Positions 22,494-34,074 of a DNA stretch of 60,058 nt are shown piece by piece (position 1 is the first letter of the stretch; every line of letters begins with the position of its first letter). Source of the DNA: Emmonsiellopsis sp. PD_33 (lineage: Eukaryota > Ascomycota > Eurotiomycetes > Onygenales > Ajellomycetaceae); the NCBI GenBank assembly GCA_032988165.1, contig JANTQF010000212.1, forward strand, positions 1 through 60,058. Direction: 5' to 3'. The notes below the pieces were generated by a model, which saw only the letters and a list, made by a program, of their open reading frames with translations, was not told the DNA's origin and searched no databases. Made by a program: the position numbers and the translations under genes.

Positions 22494-23874
22494 GCTGCCG
22501 AGTTGTGCACTGAATTCTAGCGTATAAAAATCACTTTATATAACCGCAATCGAAGTGGATGACATTGCCTATGAGGCATAGCGGTTATGGGAGTACGAAA
22601 CGATCATGCTGTAGTCGACTGTGTCTCTCAATCTTTTCAGAGAAGTTGCTTGTGCAGCAGATGATGGTCATATATCAGCTTGCTTGGGAACCATGCGTAG
22701 ATCCCATCCTGAACCTGCACCGCTTCTTCTGTTGAAAAATGCAGGTATGGTTATAAGTAGCGCGACCGCTGCAATGTGGTTGGTTCCTAATACTATATTT
22801 TAGGTAGTTTCCGAAGAGTTAATAAGTGGCGCCAGCGTATGCAAGCGGGACGAGCTGGATAACTATCGCCGCCGTTTTTGCCCAACGAGACAAGGCTTTC
22901 CATAGTTTCATCCAATCATGTGGCTGACGGAAGATATCCTGTTAGACCTAAGCGGAGAAAGGAGGCTGCATAAGTACAGATTTTGAAACAGAGAAAGAAA
23001 AATGGGTAGGAAACGGGTCATCCGTAGGTATGTTATGGATGAATGTCGAGTGGATTTTGGTGATCGAACCACCCAAGAACAAACAAGCAGGGCAGATGAC
23101 TACCCATTGGAATGTCCAAGACCAGGTCAATAGCCATGCCGAGCAGCAGTTAACGCAGTGTCGCATGCCCAAAATAGTGCTAAGGCGGGTAGTCGGCGTC
23201 GGCGAGATAAGCGGTGCCTTGAAGCCCTCGACTTTGGGCGGCATGGGGAGGTGCAACAAGGAGGCATCTAAAAGTTGGGGCTTGTCGAATGTCGATTGAT
23301 CGCGGAGGTGATGCACCCAAGTTCCAGCTGGTGGTGTGGTGCCAGATTCTTAACCAGCTATTTGATTCCCCATAATAGCGGGATCGACGTTATCCCGCAT
23401 ATCTGGACCCTCTTCGACCTTCAATTTTCCTAATCAAGACGTCAACGAGGAATTTTGAAAATAGTAAGGATCTTCCGGGAACCAACGAGATGTTTGCTAT
23501 TGAGTTCTCTTGGCTGTTGATTCTTTGACTTTCAATCTGTGGCTGATGGCAGGTGGTACCGCCCATCTAGAGCCCCCCAAGCCCTGGAGGTCCACCCGAG
23601 CAAAAACATCTTTGGCGGAAAGGGTGGGAATCTCAATTCTTTGTAAATTGTGAATGGTAGTTAGTGCTCCACGCAGAGGAGGAGTTTCAACACTTACCAG
23701 GGGATGAGATGTATCAGATATGATCTCCAACCTCCAGGCTCCATCCAACTTGAAGTCAACAAAAAAAAGAAAAACAAGCTAATGCATGAAATCAAATTGA
23801 ACCAATGGTGTTTTTGAGAGACCCAGAACGAACCCCAATAACGGTAAAAGCAAAAAAAAAAAAATTCCCTCCAA
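22494..23874. other. Intergenic region
   Basis: About 1.4 kb between two minus-strand genes. A 122-codon open frame at 22948-23316 (-) contains two CxxC-like pairs but matches no family I know, so I do not call it a gene. Nothing else is recognised. Confidence 0.5.
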
Positions 23875-25671
23875 TTATTTTGTAAATCGAAAATCAGGAT
23901 AGTCGTCCCCTAGATTATCCAATTCCATCTGATCCAACCCCAACCTGTAGTCACGATCTCCGCGGTCCCGTTTCTTATTTTCTCTCCTCAACATATACAT
24001 AAATCCAGTACATAACGATGCACATATAATGGTGGAGGCCAGCGCAATGCTGTACCCAATTTTAAAGTGCGGTGCATCATCAGAGTTGAACATGATGCTC
24101 ACAACGATGCCGCTGATATTGCCAAACGAAATCTGTACTGCGCTTCCGAATGCACGTTTGTAGTGGCCGGCCAAGTTGTTCAAGAGCCATACAATCACGA
24201 TAGGCTGTGCGGTATATACTCCGATATTAACCATGAAGAGTGCCATGTGTTTAGATATGAAGGAGAGATGTTTCTGGCAAAGCAATAGGACGTAGCCTAT
24301 ACTAGACAGCAAACATCCAAACATGACGAAACTCCATCGATGCCGGATCCGGTCACTGAAGTAGCCGGCGCAAGCAGCGGCAACTCCCGCAGCAGCGTAG
24401 ATTGGGATACTCTGAACCTGGGATTGCGAGGAGGTATAGCCAAATTGATGGAGAATGGTAGGATTGAACAGAGCAGTCGAGTATCCGGAGATGGAGATGG
24501 TAAAGTAGCTCACGGCCCTAGTCAGAGGAGTGAGCATCAGCCTGACCATGCTTTGTTGTTCAAGTGCATCGCCCTTACGCTATGTATATTTTCCAATCTT
24601 TCAAAATACGATGAAAAGCTTTTCGGTCCAGTCGGTCCATTTTTGCAGGGCCAATGTCTTCCTCCAGACGCAATGCAACCATGATGCGCTCCTCTTCCGT
24701 GAGAAACGTGGCCGTGCAAGGCCAGTCGACTATCGCGAATTTGGTGAACAGGCTGACCCCGATGGACATCAGCCCTTCGACGATAAATATCCTTTTAGGA
24801 TGTAAGTGTTTGAATGGCGATTTATGCTCAGTGGGTGTAGGGAGACTTTACCACCGCCATCCCGAAAGGCCTCCCACCCCGTCAAGTTTTGTCAGAGAAT
24901 ATGCCAGGAGCTAGGGGAATAAAATACGTCAGGATATGCAGAATGCAGGATGTCTTCGTGCGTGAACATATCAAACAGAGCCATACTCCTCCGGCTGCAC
25001 CAGCAACTAAACCAGATATAAAAAGGACTGCAAATCGTCTTTGGAACTCATGCCTTTTGTAGTACATGCTCATAAGATATATAAATCCTAGCAGAAAAAG
25101 TTAGATGAGTACCTGATTTCTCTACCATGCCGCTACATTTATTTACCTGGAAAAAGGCCAGCCTCGAAAACACCCAGGAAAAATCGGCAGACGACGAGTT
25201 CCCTAAAATTCGTAACAAGCCCCTCGCAGACGGTCACGACGCCTTTAAACCGGTGTCAGCATTGTGATTATTTAGAATCAGACAAACATAGTAAGTATAC
25301 TAGTACTGACCGAACAAAAACGTGAGAATCGTCAGCCATGTCGAAGGAGCAACGCGTTTGAGGACAATATTGCTGGGTACTTCCAAAAGGATGTACGGCA
25401 CAAAGAAGATGAGGAGGGCGAGGTTGATGTCACCGGGCCTTGTCAAATCTAGATCCTCCACGATGCCCTGGATCAATGCGTTTCCCAAATTGATCCTATC
25501 CAAAAATGCACAAAAATACACAAGAAATAAGATGGGGACAATATGCAAGTCAAGCTTCCATAGTAATCGCTGTTCCCGCTCCCGATCGATCTGGGCAGAG
25601 ATATCCGGAAGCTTCTGAACTGATTCTGGGGGACTGATATCGGACTCTGGCTGCTTCTCCAATTCAGGCAT
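23875..25671 (-). CDS. Major facilitator superfamily transporter, Dal5/allantoate permease type (ACS family)
   Basis: Six minus-strand exons, 25671-25311, 25242-25147, 25087-24987, 24910-24852, 24791-24579 and 24517-23875, join in phase to 490 residues. Introns are small (55-76 bp). N-terminal cytosolic approximately 45 residues lead into WKLDLHIVPILFLVYFCAFLDRINLGNA, the hallmark helix 1 of the anion:cation symporter family. Later family marks are FEAGLFPGFIYL (TM4), the DGVGGLSGWRWIFIVEG helix 6 segment, the central cytosolic loop with LTEEER, and AAVSYFTISISGYSTALFNPTIL (TM7). The tail is Asp-rich. Relatives import nicotinate, allantoate, biotin, pantothenate or small peptides by proton symport; the substrate here cannot be read from sequence. 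It lies between the receptor gene and the GST-like gene on the same strand, with no operon-like spacing. Confidence 0.88.
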
Positions 25672-26439
25672 GACGATTACGGTGGCCAGAGACTAGAGGA
25701 GCAGGAGGCGAACGTGCAGGGGAATAAACCCCAAGCACAGGGTGTGTTAAAAAATAAAAATAAAAGTAGAAGAGAGAGACATGCCATTGCCGTGTCATGC
25801 GGAAGAGGAACCGGGATTAAGAAAGAGATAAATACGCCCTTTGGCCCGAGGGTGGAATGAACCTGAAGTTCTTGAGAAAATCCACGAGGTATTGGGCGTG
25901 GGCGTGCCATGGAGAAGCAGCTTCTCCTGCAGGTTGGTGAGAACTCAGAGAGGCAGAGGGGGGCATCGATTGGTCGGGGATGGGATCCGCGCTGACGCCC
26001 ACGCCCACGCTCAATCGTGGCTCATGCGAGCGCGGGGGATGGGAATGCTTCCAAGGTTCTTGTTTGCCCTTTTTGTATGGATCAGATGCAATCCCCGAAG
26101 CTTCTGCCCAGCGATAGTCCTAGGTATCCGTGGATATCCCCTGTCCTATTATGCGATGGCTGCGTATGTTACTCGCAAGAAAACAACATTGCGATGATGC
26201 AAATAAAAAGGGGTCATAAACATTAGAGTTAAGAATCCACTGCCTGAAGAACAACCCACATCGCCAGATGCCCCAACGGGCAATCCATTGATCACTGGCA
26301 TGATTCATTGTAGTTGACAGCAAAGGTAAAAAAAGCAAAAAAATAGAAAATAGAAAACAAGCCACTGGCTATTATTCAGTCTCTTTCCGCCGTCAATGGA
26401 AACTAAAGCAGGCGCCGGCACCGCAGCACATACAACCTC
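25672..26439. other. Intergenic region upstream of the MFS gene
   Basis: About 770 bp with no recognisable gene. It presumably holds the MFS promoter and the GST-like gene's terminator. Confidence 0.5.
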
Positions 26440-27434
26440 TCATTTGGGATACGAAAACTCCCAATCCTCCGTAAAGCTGCCATACTTGACATCGGGATGC
26501 GAGTCTTTGAAAACGTTCTCGTACTTTGGGACCGCAGATTCGGGATCTTCGACCTGGCGAAAATAATCCGAGATCATAGCCTTGATGCGTGGGTCACTCC
26601 ACATCGTCTTCATCCAGGCGAGGGCTTCGGGCGTAGCGGTTGTTAGGGGCAGGTTGTAGGTGCGGATTCGCTAAAGAAGTTGAGGCGCGTTAGTAAGCCA
26701 TCCCCATGATCCCATCCAGATGGCAACTTTAAGGGCAAATACTCACCCATAAAACAGGCCAGTAATATGAATCCGCAATCCCAAACTTCCCAAACAGAAA
26801 CCCCTCGTCCTCATCAAGCTGGCCCAGCTCCCCCAACCTCTCCACCGTCCTCTTCCGCGCCTCATCCCAAATCGCTAGAATCTTCTCCAAGTCCCTCCTT
26901 GCCTCGTCCGGCAGCGGAATATTCCCCGTATACTTCCCCACGAAATTTGTATAGTATCTATTTCTAATCCCCGTGAAGCCAGAATGCATCTGCGCTGCCG
27001 CGCTCCTGGCTAGAGCGCGCAGGTAGCGGTCCTTGGGCCATAGCGGCAGGTCTGGGTGTGCTTCGGCGAGGTATTCGCAGATGGCGAAGCTGTCGCTGAC
27101 TTGGGTGTTGGGGGGTAGGGAGGAGGCAATGAGGACGGGAACGAGACCGGTGTTTGAATGGGCTTTTACCTGTGAGTGGTTGAAGTTTTGTTAGAGCTCG
27201 TTTGGGCATTAGGTGGTGGGTGTGGTACATCAGAGCCTAGCTTCACGATCTTCTTGCTGTGCGGGATGCGGTAGTATTCTAGCAGCGTATCTACACGAGC
27301 GGTCCAACCTATGAGTGAGAGTCAGCAGCGAATATTACTCTAGATTGATTTTCTTGAAGAGAAAGTTGCATACTGGAGAAACGAGTGTAACTTCCCAGCA
27401 GGTGATATTCGGGAGTTTCAGTTTGGGCAGCCAT
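26440..27434 (-). CDS. Glutathione S-transferase-like protein
   Basis: Four minus-strand exons, 27434-27374, 27308-27229, 27169-26747 and 26670-26440, join in phase to 264 residues. The N-terminal thioredoxin-like domain shows the Ser-containing active-site turn YTRFSSWTARVDTLLEYY (about residues 16-33), the cis-Pro region TGLVPVLIAS and the glutathione-binding SDSFAICEYLAEAHPDLPLWP. The all-helical C-terminal domain contains ARSAAAQMHSGF and the FGIADSYYWPVLWRIRTY helix. This resembles GST families shared with bacteria. Substrates are unknown; detoxification or redox metabolism is the family role. No targeting signal is seen. A TATATATA element sits about 120 bp upstream of the start. Confidence 0.88.
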
Positions 27435-29185
27435 GATAGGAGTTTTGAGGAGTTGGATTGAAATTTCTTGGATTTATATATTCGCTCTATTGCGACTGTA
27501 GATTATGAAAAGCTGACCCAGGCCAAACACATTGATGAGCAGACAGACCGTCTTATATATATACAACACAACCCACCCCCCCTTCAACTCTCGGGTATTC
27601 GTAGCTTCATGACACATACGTCATGACTATTCGTATAAAATTAATAAGCTGCGCCCTGCGAATGATTGCCGCAATTCAGATATCTGCAACCCTTTTCGCG
27701 TACAAACAGTCAAGGCATACCAGAATTTAAACCTACACCTCAATTGAGCTCTAAAAATGAACCCAGCACTCACCTCTTTACCCTCTTTTAACTCACCCCT
27801 CTTCCCCCGTAGCAAAGATACTCTCAACCCTTACATTGCATCTGGCCTCCAGCCCCAAGTGTCCAACCCCACTCTCCTCTCCATCTGATTATCAAGCAGG
27901 AAAATGGGGTTGCATCCGATAAATCATCACATCACCCCAGATCGCCAGAATACGAGATTTCACTCCTTGGCAGAATGCCCTCAGGAGCGAACATCACCAA
28001 CAAGCCAAAATAAAACTCAATAACTTCGAACAGGCCTCGAAAAAAAAAAAAAAAAGAAGGCGAACCTCAATTGTTAAGAGTCAAACAATCCAAAAAAATA
28101 ACCATAAATCTAAAAATAAATCCAACTCGGAACTTTAAACCCTAAATCTCCTTCAGCCAATCACCATCCACATATTTTTCCCCGCTAGTCCAAAAGCAAC
28201 CCAAGCTCGAAGGGATGATCATTACCTAATATAGTTAACCTAAACCTTGTTTGAACCTAAAGCCGAACGCGAAACCTTGGGGAAAAACGCGTCCTTTTCG
28301 CGTCACTTTGGCGAATCAAGGCGCGCCTTAGCGCGTTTTTTATTGATGATTATTTTTCTCCCCGCGCGTGATAATGATGATGATGATGATGAAGTGATTG
28401 TGAAACCTGCAATTAGTTCTGATGATGCAAGTTGTCTTGAATTTTTTAAGAGAGGGATGGATATTTTTTTTTGGTCTTTTTTAGTTTTGGTGGGGACAAT
28501 TGGATGTTTACATTTTTTTCTCTTCCGCTCTGGAAAGTATAAATTTGAATGTGTGTGGAATGAGGGAAAAACCATCGGTACACCTACTTCATTGAGTTTA
28601 CGTGCAAGAGTTGACTATCATGAATGGTGTATTATTAAAAGTAGTAATTCAGCTAACAAACATTGGGGGCAACAAAATAAGTGACACTTGCATGCAGCAT
28701 ACATACATTTGGGGGGAAAGCATCATTGGAAACGACGAGACATTTCCAGAAGGTAGAAAAAAATCAACTGAACATATTGTACTCGTACATCCATCTCTCA
28801 GTCGGTATATTGGCGACTGGTTCCATTTCCGCTTTACCCAGAACTCCAGAGTTTGAAAGGCACACAACACAAAATCAGGTACATTTGAGAAGAAAATGTC
28901 AAAAAGCAAATGAAAGCTGTGGAGACGTAGAGACAAGACAGATCTCGGGTAAAATGAACAAAAAGCAGGCTGTACAAAACTGGTTTTTGAAATATGCTGA
29001 AGAAAATAAGATTTGAAAAAGAAATTTCGTGTATGTTGGGGCCATGAAAGACATAAGAAAAACCGTAGATGAGAGAGACAGCGCATGCTCAGATGTTGTG
29101 ATTAGCACAAATGAATAAGTAGAAACGAGGGTTGATAGAAGCGGAGAGAGATTGTAGCGTTTTTTGAACCGAAGCTTTTTGAAGG
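27435..29185. other. Intergenic region
   Basis: About 1.75 kb. It contains an A-rich tract near 28040, a (GAT)n tract at about 28373-28392 and several unrelated short open frames. I see no gene or RNA family. Confidence 0.55.
27552..27563 (-). promoter_or_regulatory. TATA-like element of the GST-like gene
   Basis: A TATATATATA stretch on the minus strand lies about 120 bp upstream of the GST-like ATG at 27434. This is position and motif only. Confidence 0.4.
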
Positions 29186-30364
29186 TCAAGGGCGAAGCTC
29201 CTCACCCAACTGCAGAGCCAGCCCTATCTTTTTATCGCGCGTTGTGGAAGGGCTTCCCGTCGGAGGGGCAAGAGAATCAAAATTAAGCCGTTTCCGGAGT
29301 TCTTTTGGGGGGCGTGGGGTCCTTGATAGAGCGCCTGGAGTTCTCCCTCCTGGTGTCCGGCCTCCCCACGGCAGCTGGGCTGGGCTCGGGGTCACATTGA
29401 CGAAGTCTGCGAAATTGAATTGCTGCGTTGGTGTTCCGAAATTGGCAGTAACCCCTCCACCGGGAGTAGACATCAAGGAGGGGAGTACGGCATGTTGACT
29501 GGGAGGCGTCGAAGGGAGGAGATCATGTGTGTTATTCCTCCGGAAATTCACAGGAGTAGGGGAATTCGCAAGGTATAGCAAAAGATCGGCGCCATCTTCA
29601 CCATTTTCCACCTCTTTACCACTCTGGGCAGCACGATTTCTGTTTGGGGGTGGGGTACGAGGAGGCGAGGAACTGATCATCGAGGAGCTAACATTCTGGA
29701 CTTTGACTATTGGAAGGTCGGAATCTTTCATGTCATCAGAGCGGCGTTGATACACAGGAGAATTTTCCTCTGGTATAGTGTCCGACTCAGAAACAAAGGA
29801 ATGGGGATCGTGGCGAAATGGGCCATGCTGACGATTGAAGGCAGGCGAGGATTGTGGGAGGTTGTTTGTAGTTTTCCATGAAAGTCGTGGAGCCTTCATA
29901 GGTTGCTCTGATGCAGAGTTTGAACGCCCCCGCTTGCGAGATCCGCCAACGCTGTCCATGGAGCTGGGGATAAACATTGCAGCATGCTTACTCCGTGCAG
30001 ATCTGGACAGCTCCTTGGAGAGCATGGGAGTTGGAAGAGGAGAAGAGGTAAAAGGGGTTTCATAACGGTTGTTATCAGATATTTCCGAAGACGAGTCTGA
30101 TATTATTTCCCCTCCGCCCGGGCCTCTTTTCCCGCCCTGCTGGATGGGCTGCAGGGGCTCCATTCGACGACGATGGACCCGTTCATAACGGACCTTTGCC
30201 AGACCTAGACGGTCCTGAAGGTTGAGAGACACCTAGAAGAGGATCAGATGAGTACTGGGACTATTAAAAATGAGTAGCATAGGTGGAGAATGCCAACGTA
30301 CCTGAGCAACATCGAGCTTAGGGAGCTTCCGCTTTGCAGAGCCAGTGGGCTGCGGAGCGGACAT
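29186..30364 (-). CDS. Whi5/Nrm1-like proline-directed phosphoprotein (candidate G1/S repressor)
   Basis: Two minus-strand exons, 30364-30302 and 30232-29186, make 369 residues. The first exon encodes MSAPQPTGSAKRKLPKLDVAQ and splices (GTACGT...TTCTAG, 69 bp) exactly in phase to VSLNLQDRLGLAKVRYERVH. That short helix (residues 22-41) resembles the GTB motif by which Whi5 and Nrm1 repressors bind SBF/MBF transcription complexes. The rest is disordered and very rich in Ser-Pro/Thr-Pro sites (for example SSPPRTPPPN, LPSTPPSQ, TPSPAQLPWG, GGRTPGGRTPG), as expected of a CDK-regulated protein, with NLS-like RKRGR. The C-terminus RDKKIGLALQLGEELRP is distinctive. A real gene is likely; the Whi5/Nrm1 assignment rests on one short motif and composition. 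Confidence 0.6.
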
Positions 30365-31800
30365 TTTCTGTCACAGGATGCTGTATCTTGACCAGTTCGC
30401 AGGCAGGCTTCGTGATAGGCCGGTGAGACAAGAGGACGAGGGGGTCGGAGGAGGAATGGGCACTAGAGGAGGAGGCTGGCAGAGTCTTGTGCCCCGAGCT
30501 GGCAGAGGTCAATTGTGTGGAAAAGACAAAGGAGAAAAACAGAGCTGGGGCCAGACCAAAGTTCATATCCTGACCATGCCCTACCAGCACGAGAAACAGA
30601 AGGCGAGTGAAACGTCAGCCGGAGAGTAAGTAGTCCAGGAGGTTGCGAGGGGAGAGGAGAGGTGAGCTGTGAGCTGGAGTGTGCTGGCTGGCTGGAGGAC
30701 AGTGCAAACACGCCAAACACGGCGATCCTGCCACGCCAACCCCAGCCGTCTCCAACTTCCCATCTTCATCACACTCCACGGATTCAGGATACTGCTTCTC
30801 TAGAGGTCCTGTCCCGAACTCTGGATACGGAGACGCAAACGGGGAGTCACAGGTGCCCATGCTTGGAATATCCCTAAAGGACATAACTGATCTCAACTAC
30901 AAAACACTCGCGGCTGTCCAGTCATGGAGCAGCCCAGCAAGGCGGCTGAAGGCTGGCCATCCCAGTTCAAATGTTCTCGCGTACGGCCACTCATAAGGAT
31001 AATATTCCCGTTGCTGACAAGAAAGTGACTAGTACCATTGCTCGAGAAGGATATGGCTATGTCTCGGGCATACTAGCGATACCCAAGTCTCAAGCAGTCC
31101 GCGGCAGCCAGATGCCAAAAACATCTCTGTTTCATCTGTAGCAGTCAGATAACAAGATGGGCCTGTCTAAGCGCCGGCAAGAGGAACCAATGTGGCACCG
31201 CAGCTACACACAACGTTCCCGCAATTATACACAGCTACCAGAGGACCCAAAGGCCAATCGTACTTGGGGGTAGGCTATCACAGATTCGAGAGGGTCTGCG
31301 AGGACAGTTATCAATAAGTAATGGAGAACACTGCTGGAGACTGCATTTTAACCGCGCAGCCTGCGCGGCGTTAATTGCCCTTTTGGAACCGTTTAATTCC
31401 CCCTGTCACACGACCGCCCTTTGAATTACTACAATGAATGTCGAAGGTTACTTTACCCCTATTTACTACATACATATCCTGCCAGGGGAAATATGTTGTA
31501 GAACCACTGCGTACTTTTGGCCCCTATTGAGTTGGGGTTGGATGGATCTATGTCGAGCAGGTTACTGTGAGGAAAATGCCATTTCTCAAGAGAAATACAA
31601 CTCCATTCTATTGGGTTTATATTTTTGGTGCAATGATATTCCCTGATACTTATCTATTGCAGGGTATCGAGCCACGACCCGGACATCTTCTATTGAAACG
31701 AAACAGCATTCCATTCGCCTAAATGGAGACCTATTCACAGACATAAATACAACGACACCCCGACGATATCTCCTCACATTCTTAAAAACGGGCATTCTGT
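30365..31800. other. Intergenic region
   Basis: About 1.4 kb with no recognised gene. A small GC-rich hairpin with 7-bp perfect arms and a 3-nt loop lies at 31352-31368. Confidence 0.5.
31352..31368. repeat. Small GC-rich inverted repeat
   Basis: CCGCGCA and TGCGCGG arms are separated by GCC. It could be a factor-binding site or chance; there is no functional evidence. Confidence 0.5.
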
Positions 31801-32556
31801 TCACCATGGCATTATCCCACCTTCTGAGACCCACGTTCCCGACACTTCATCATGAGTCCCATTCGTCGCCGCCTTGACAATCTGCTCAGCACCAACGCTC
31901 GGCTCTAAAATGCCAGCATAATCATTCAAATTCGTCGCGCAGAACCCGGGACAAACAATAACGACCGTGATCCCGTCCTCCTTCAGAATGTTGGCATACG
32001 TTAGTGCCAGCATATTCAATGCAGACTTTGTGCTTCGATATCCCATATACAAATATTTCGTTGGCCCGCTATCCGGGTCACTCGCGATCGCAAAGCTGCC
32101 AAGGCCAGAAGACGTGAACACAATCCGAGGCGTGCTACCCTTTCGAAGCAACGGGAGGAATCTATCGGTCATAACCCCCTGGCTAACAAAGTTCGTCTCA
32201 AACTGGTCGCGGTATATCTGCCGGAGCGAAGGTCCTCCCTCAGATTCTTGCCGAATATCTGAATATGCGGCATTGTTGATGAGGATATCAAGCTTGCCGT
32301 ATGTCTTTGATACATATTCGACAGCGCTCGCGATGGACTCGTCGGAGTTGACATCAAGTTGGATCGGTTCGATGATCGTGGAAGGTGCGGTGCTGGGATT
32401 CTGACGGATCTTCTTCACGGCTTCTTGTCCCTTAGCTGGGTCGCGCGAGCCCAGGAGGATAATATATTCACCGCCCCTGGCGAGTATTTGGGAGGCGTGG
32501 TAGCCTAGGCCCTGATTTGCGCCTGAGATGAGGAGGACGGGCAGTTGAGTCGCCAT
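31801..32556 (-). CDS. Short-chain dehydrogenase/reductase (SDR)
   Basis: A single exon of 251 residues, typical for classical SDRs. The Rossmann cofactor motif is SGANQGLG (11-18, a TGxxxGxG variant), with GSRDP at 36-40. A basic residue in that last segment (R38) suggests NADP(H) preference. NNAA is at 94-97, the catalytic Ser is in FTSSGLGS (149/150), and the YxxxK pair is Y173-K177. The closing CPGFCATNLNDYAG segment is the usual substrate lid. It probably reduces a carbonyl or oxidises an alcohol on a small molecule; the substrate is unknown. The start MATQLPVLLISGANQG sits directly before the first beta strand. The promoter region contains a TATTTAAA element and, further out, a triplicated 178-bp array. 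Confidence 0.92.
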   Translation of the reverse strand: MATQLPVLLISGANQGLGYHASQILARGGEYIILLGSRDPAKGQEAVKKIRQNPSTAPSTIIEPIQLDVNSDESIASAVEYVSKTYGKLDILINNAAYSDIRQESEGGPSLRQIYRDQFETNFVSQGVMTDRFLPLLRKGSTPRIVFTSSGLGSFAIASDPDSGPTKYLYMGYRSTKSALNMLALTYANILKEDGITVVIVCPGFCATNLNDYAGILEPSVGAEQIVKAATNGTHDEVSGTWVSEGGIMPW

Positions 32557-32677
32557 GGTTGTTTTGATGGAGGAGAAGAATTGGAGGGTCTCTGGTATCT
32601 AATATCTGTCTGTTCGTGGGGAGGAGATTCTGAACCGATGTGATCTATCTACCATAGTTTCGTGGCGGCGAAGCCAC

Positions 32678-32685
32678 TTTAAATA
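32678..32685 (-). promoter_or_regulatory. TATA-like element of the SDR gene
   Basis: TATTTAAA on the minus strand lies about 122 bp upstream of the SDR ATG, directly beside a small GTGGC/GCCAC inverted repeat at about 32662-32677. Confidence 0.4.
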
Positions 32686-32727
32686 TCCACAACATGCATA
32701 GTCATCATTATTCATGACTCTATCTCA

Positions 32728-33261
32728 GCCCCTGAAATTGTATCTGCCTAGGTGATTGATTCAGTCTCTCCTACTCATGATCCTCTTCCCCCATTTCCCC
32801 TCCAGGGCCCACCAGTCCTCGCCCAATTATCGCACCTGAATCTCCGCGTATATATTAGTTAATTCCTATATCCGCACATCCCTGCGCTGCACGCGAATGT
32901 CCCAGGCCCCTGAAATTATATCTGCCTAGGTGATTGATTCAGTCTCTCCTACTCATGATCCTCTTCCCCCATTTCCCCTCCAGGGCCCACCAGTCCTCGC
33001 CCAATTATCGCGCCCGAATCTCTGCACATATATTAGTTAATTCCTATATCCGCACATCCCCGCGCTGCACGCGAATGTCCCAGGCCCCTGAAATTATATC
33101 TGCCTAGGTGATTGATTCAGTCTCTCCTACTCATGATCCTCTTCCCCCATTTCCCCTCCAGGGCCCACCAGTCCTCGCCCAATTATCGCGCCCGAATCTC
33201 CATGCATATATTAGTTAATTCCTATATCCGCACATCCCTGCGCTGCACGCGAATGTCCCAG
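32728..33261. repeat. Three head-to-tail copies of a 178-bp unit
   Basis: Copies run 32728-32905, 32906-33083 and 33084-33261 with no gap: exactly 3 x 178 bp. They are about 95-97% identical. I count nine variable sites, and every one is a transition. Five of the nine are consecutive bases just before the ATATATTAG element of each unit. Each unit contains a CT-rich stretch, a TATATTAGTTAATT stretch and a GCGCTGCACGCGAA segment. The array begins about 170 bp upstream of the SDR start codon. No open frame is conserved across the copies. Confidence 0.97.
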
Positions 33262-33508
33262 CATCTCTCATACTAATTCAGAACCTGGTTCATTAACGAA
33301 CTTTCTAAAAACTAAAAACATTCCAAAGCTAATAGCTGCACATCAATTAACCACACCCATCCCTCCTTATCTAGAGAGAATATAATATCCCAGCTTATTC
33401 GGAGATAGAAATCTTTCTCCACGGGCACATGGACGCAGCAGGCACGTACGTACACACATACACTGCGCACACATTTCCTATGTGTAGGAAGCTCCTATGT
33501 ATGCCTAT

Positions 33509-33528
33509 GTATGTATGTACATACATAC
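33509..33528. repeat. 20-nt perfect palindrome (GTATG/CATAC type)
   Basis: GTATGTATGT followed directly by its reverse complement. Related ATGTATGTAC strings occur elsewhere in the window. Confidence 0.8.
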
Positions 33529-34036
33529 GATGCTTAGCAACCAAGGGAGTTAAGGCCCCCAAACCGAGGAGTTAAACGGTGTTAAGCATTTAAAGAGTCT
33601 GTTTAGCTAAACCAGACCAAAACGCTCTTTCAGGAAGGGCAAATCAGATCTGGGATCATTAGAGTTTTTGCTCTGGATTGCTCATATTTCGACTTTGCGT
33701 TTATTAGTGAAATCTCGATATATTTTTTTAATTTATAGAGCTTACTATTACCAATTCTCAAGCTGGACTTGGCCCTTGGGCCTTTGACAGGCAGATTAGT
33801 TTGATTTAACTTGGGCTGGGTATCAGATAAGATCTAGCTACTGTACCTGTCTCCAACTATATAACTATATCATTAGATTGCTCAGTCTACGTACACGCGA
33901 GAGGGAAGGATTTAAGTTGTGAGCCCAGAAGAACCATGGATGGAGGCGTCTCTCTGGTGCTTATAAATTCGATTTGGCGGATTTCGGCCTTTCGGGCTTA
34001 GATGGAGGGCGGGTCGGGTTTGGGTTGTTAGTAATT

Positions 34037-34072
<36 letters not shown>

Positions 34073-34074
34073 GG
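34037..34074. repeat. (GA)n microsatellite
   Basis: A near-perfect GA dinucleotide run with one GGG interruption. Confidence 0.95.

Noticed and set aside
22948..23316. 122-codon minus-strand frame with two CxxC-like pairs
   Set aside because: It matches no family, and the surrounding codons look like non-coding DNA. A zinc ribbon cannot be argued from two short Cys pairs.
20784..32556. Secondary-metabolite cluster (receptor, transporter, GST, SDR)
   Set aside because: No backbone enzyme (PKS, NRPS, terpene cyclase, DMATS) lies in the window, and a likely cell-cycle gene sits among them. Shared strand alone is not enough.
32728..33261. CRISPR-like array or LTR
   Set aside because: The units are directly contiguous with no spacers, lack terminal TG...CA ends and carry no internal coding region. 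A simple tandem duplication explains them.
33535..33620. Possible 5S rRNA fragment (GGAGTTAAG..., GTTAAGC)
   Set aside because: Only a few bases match. The A/C-box order and flanking stems of 5S rRNA are absent.
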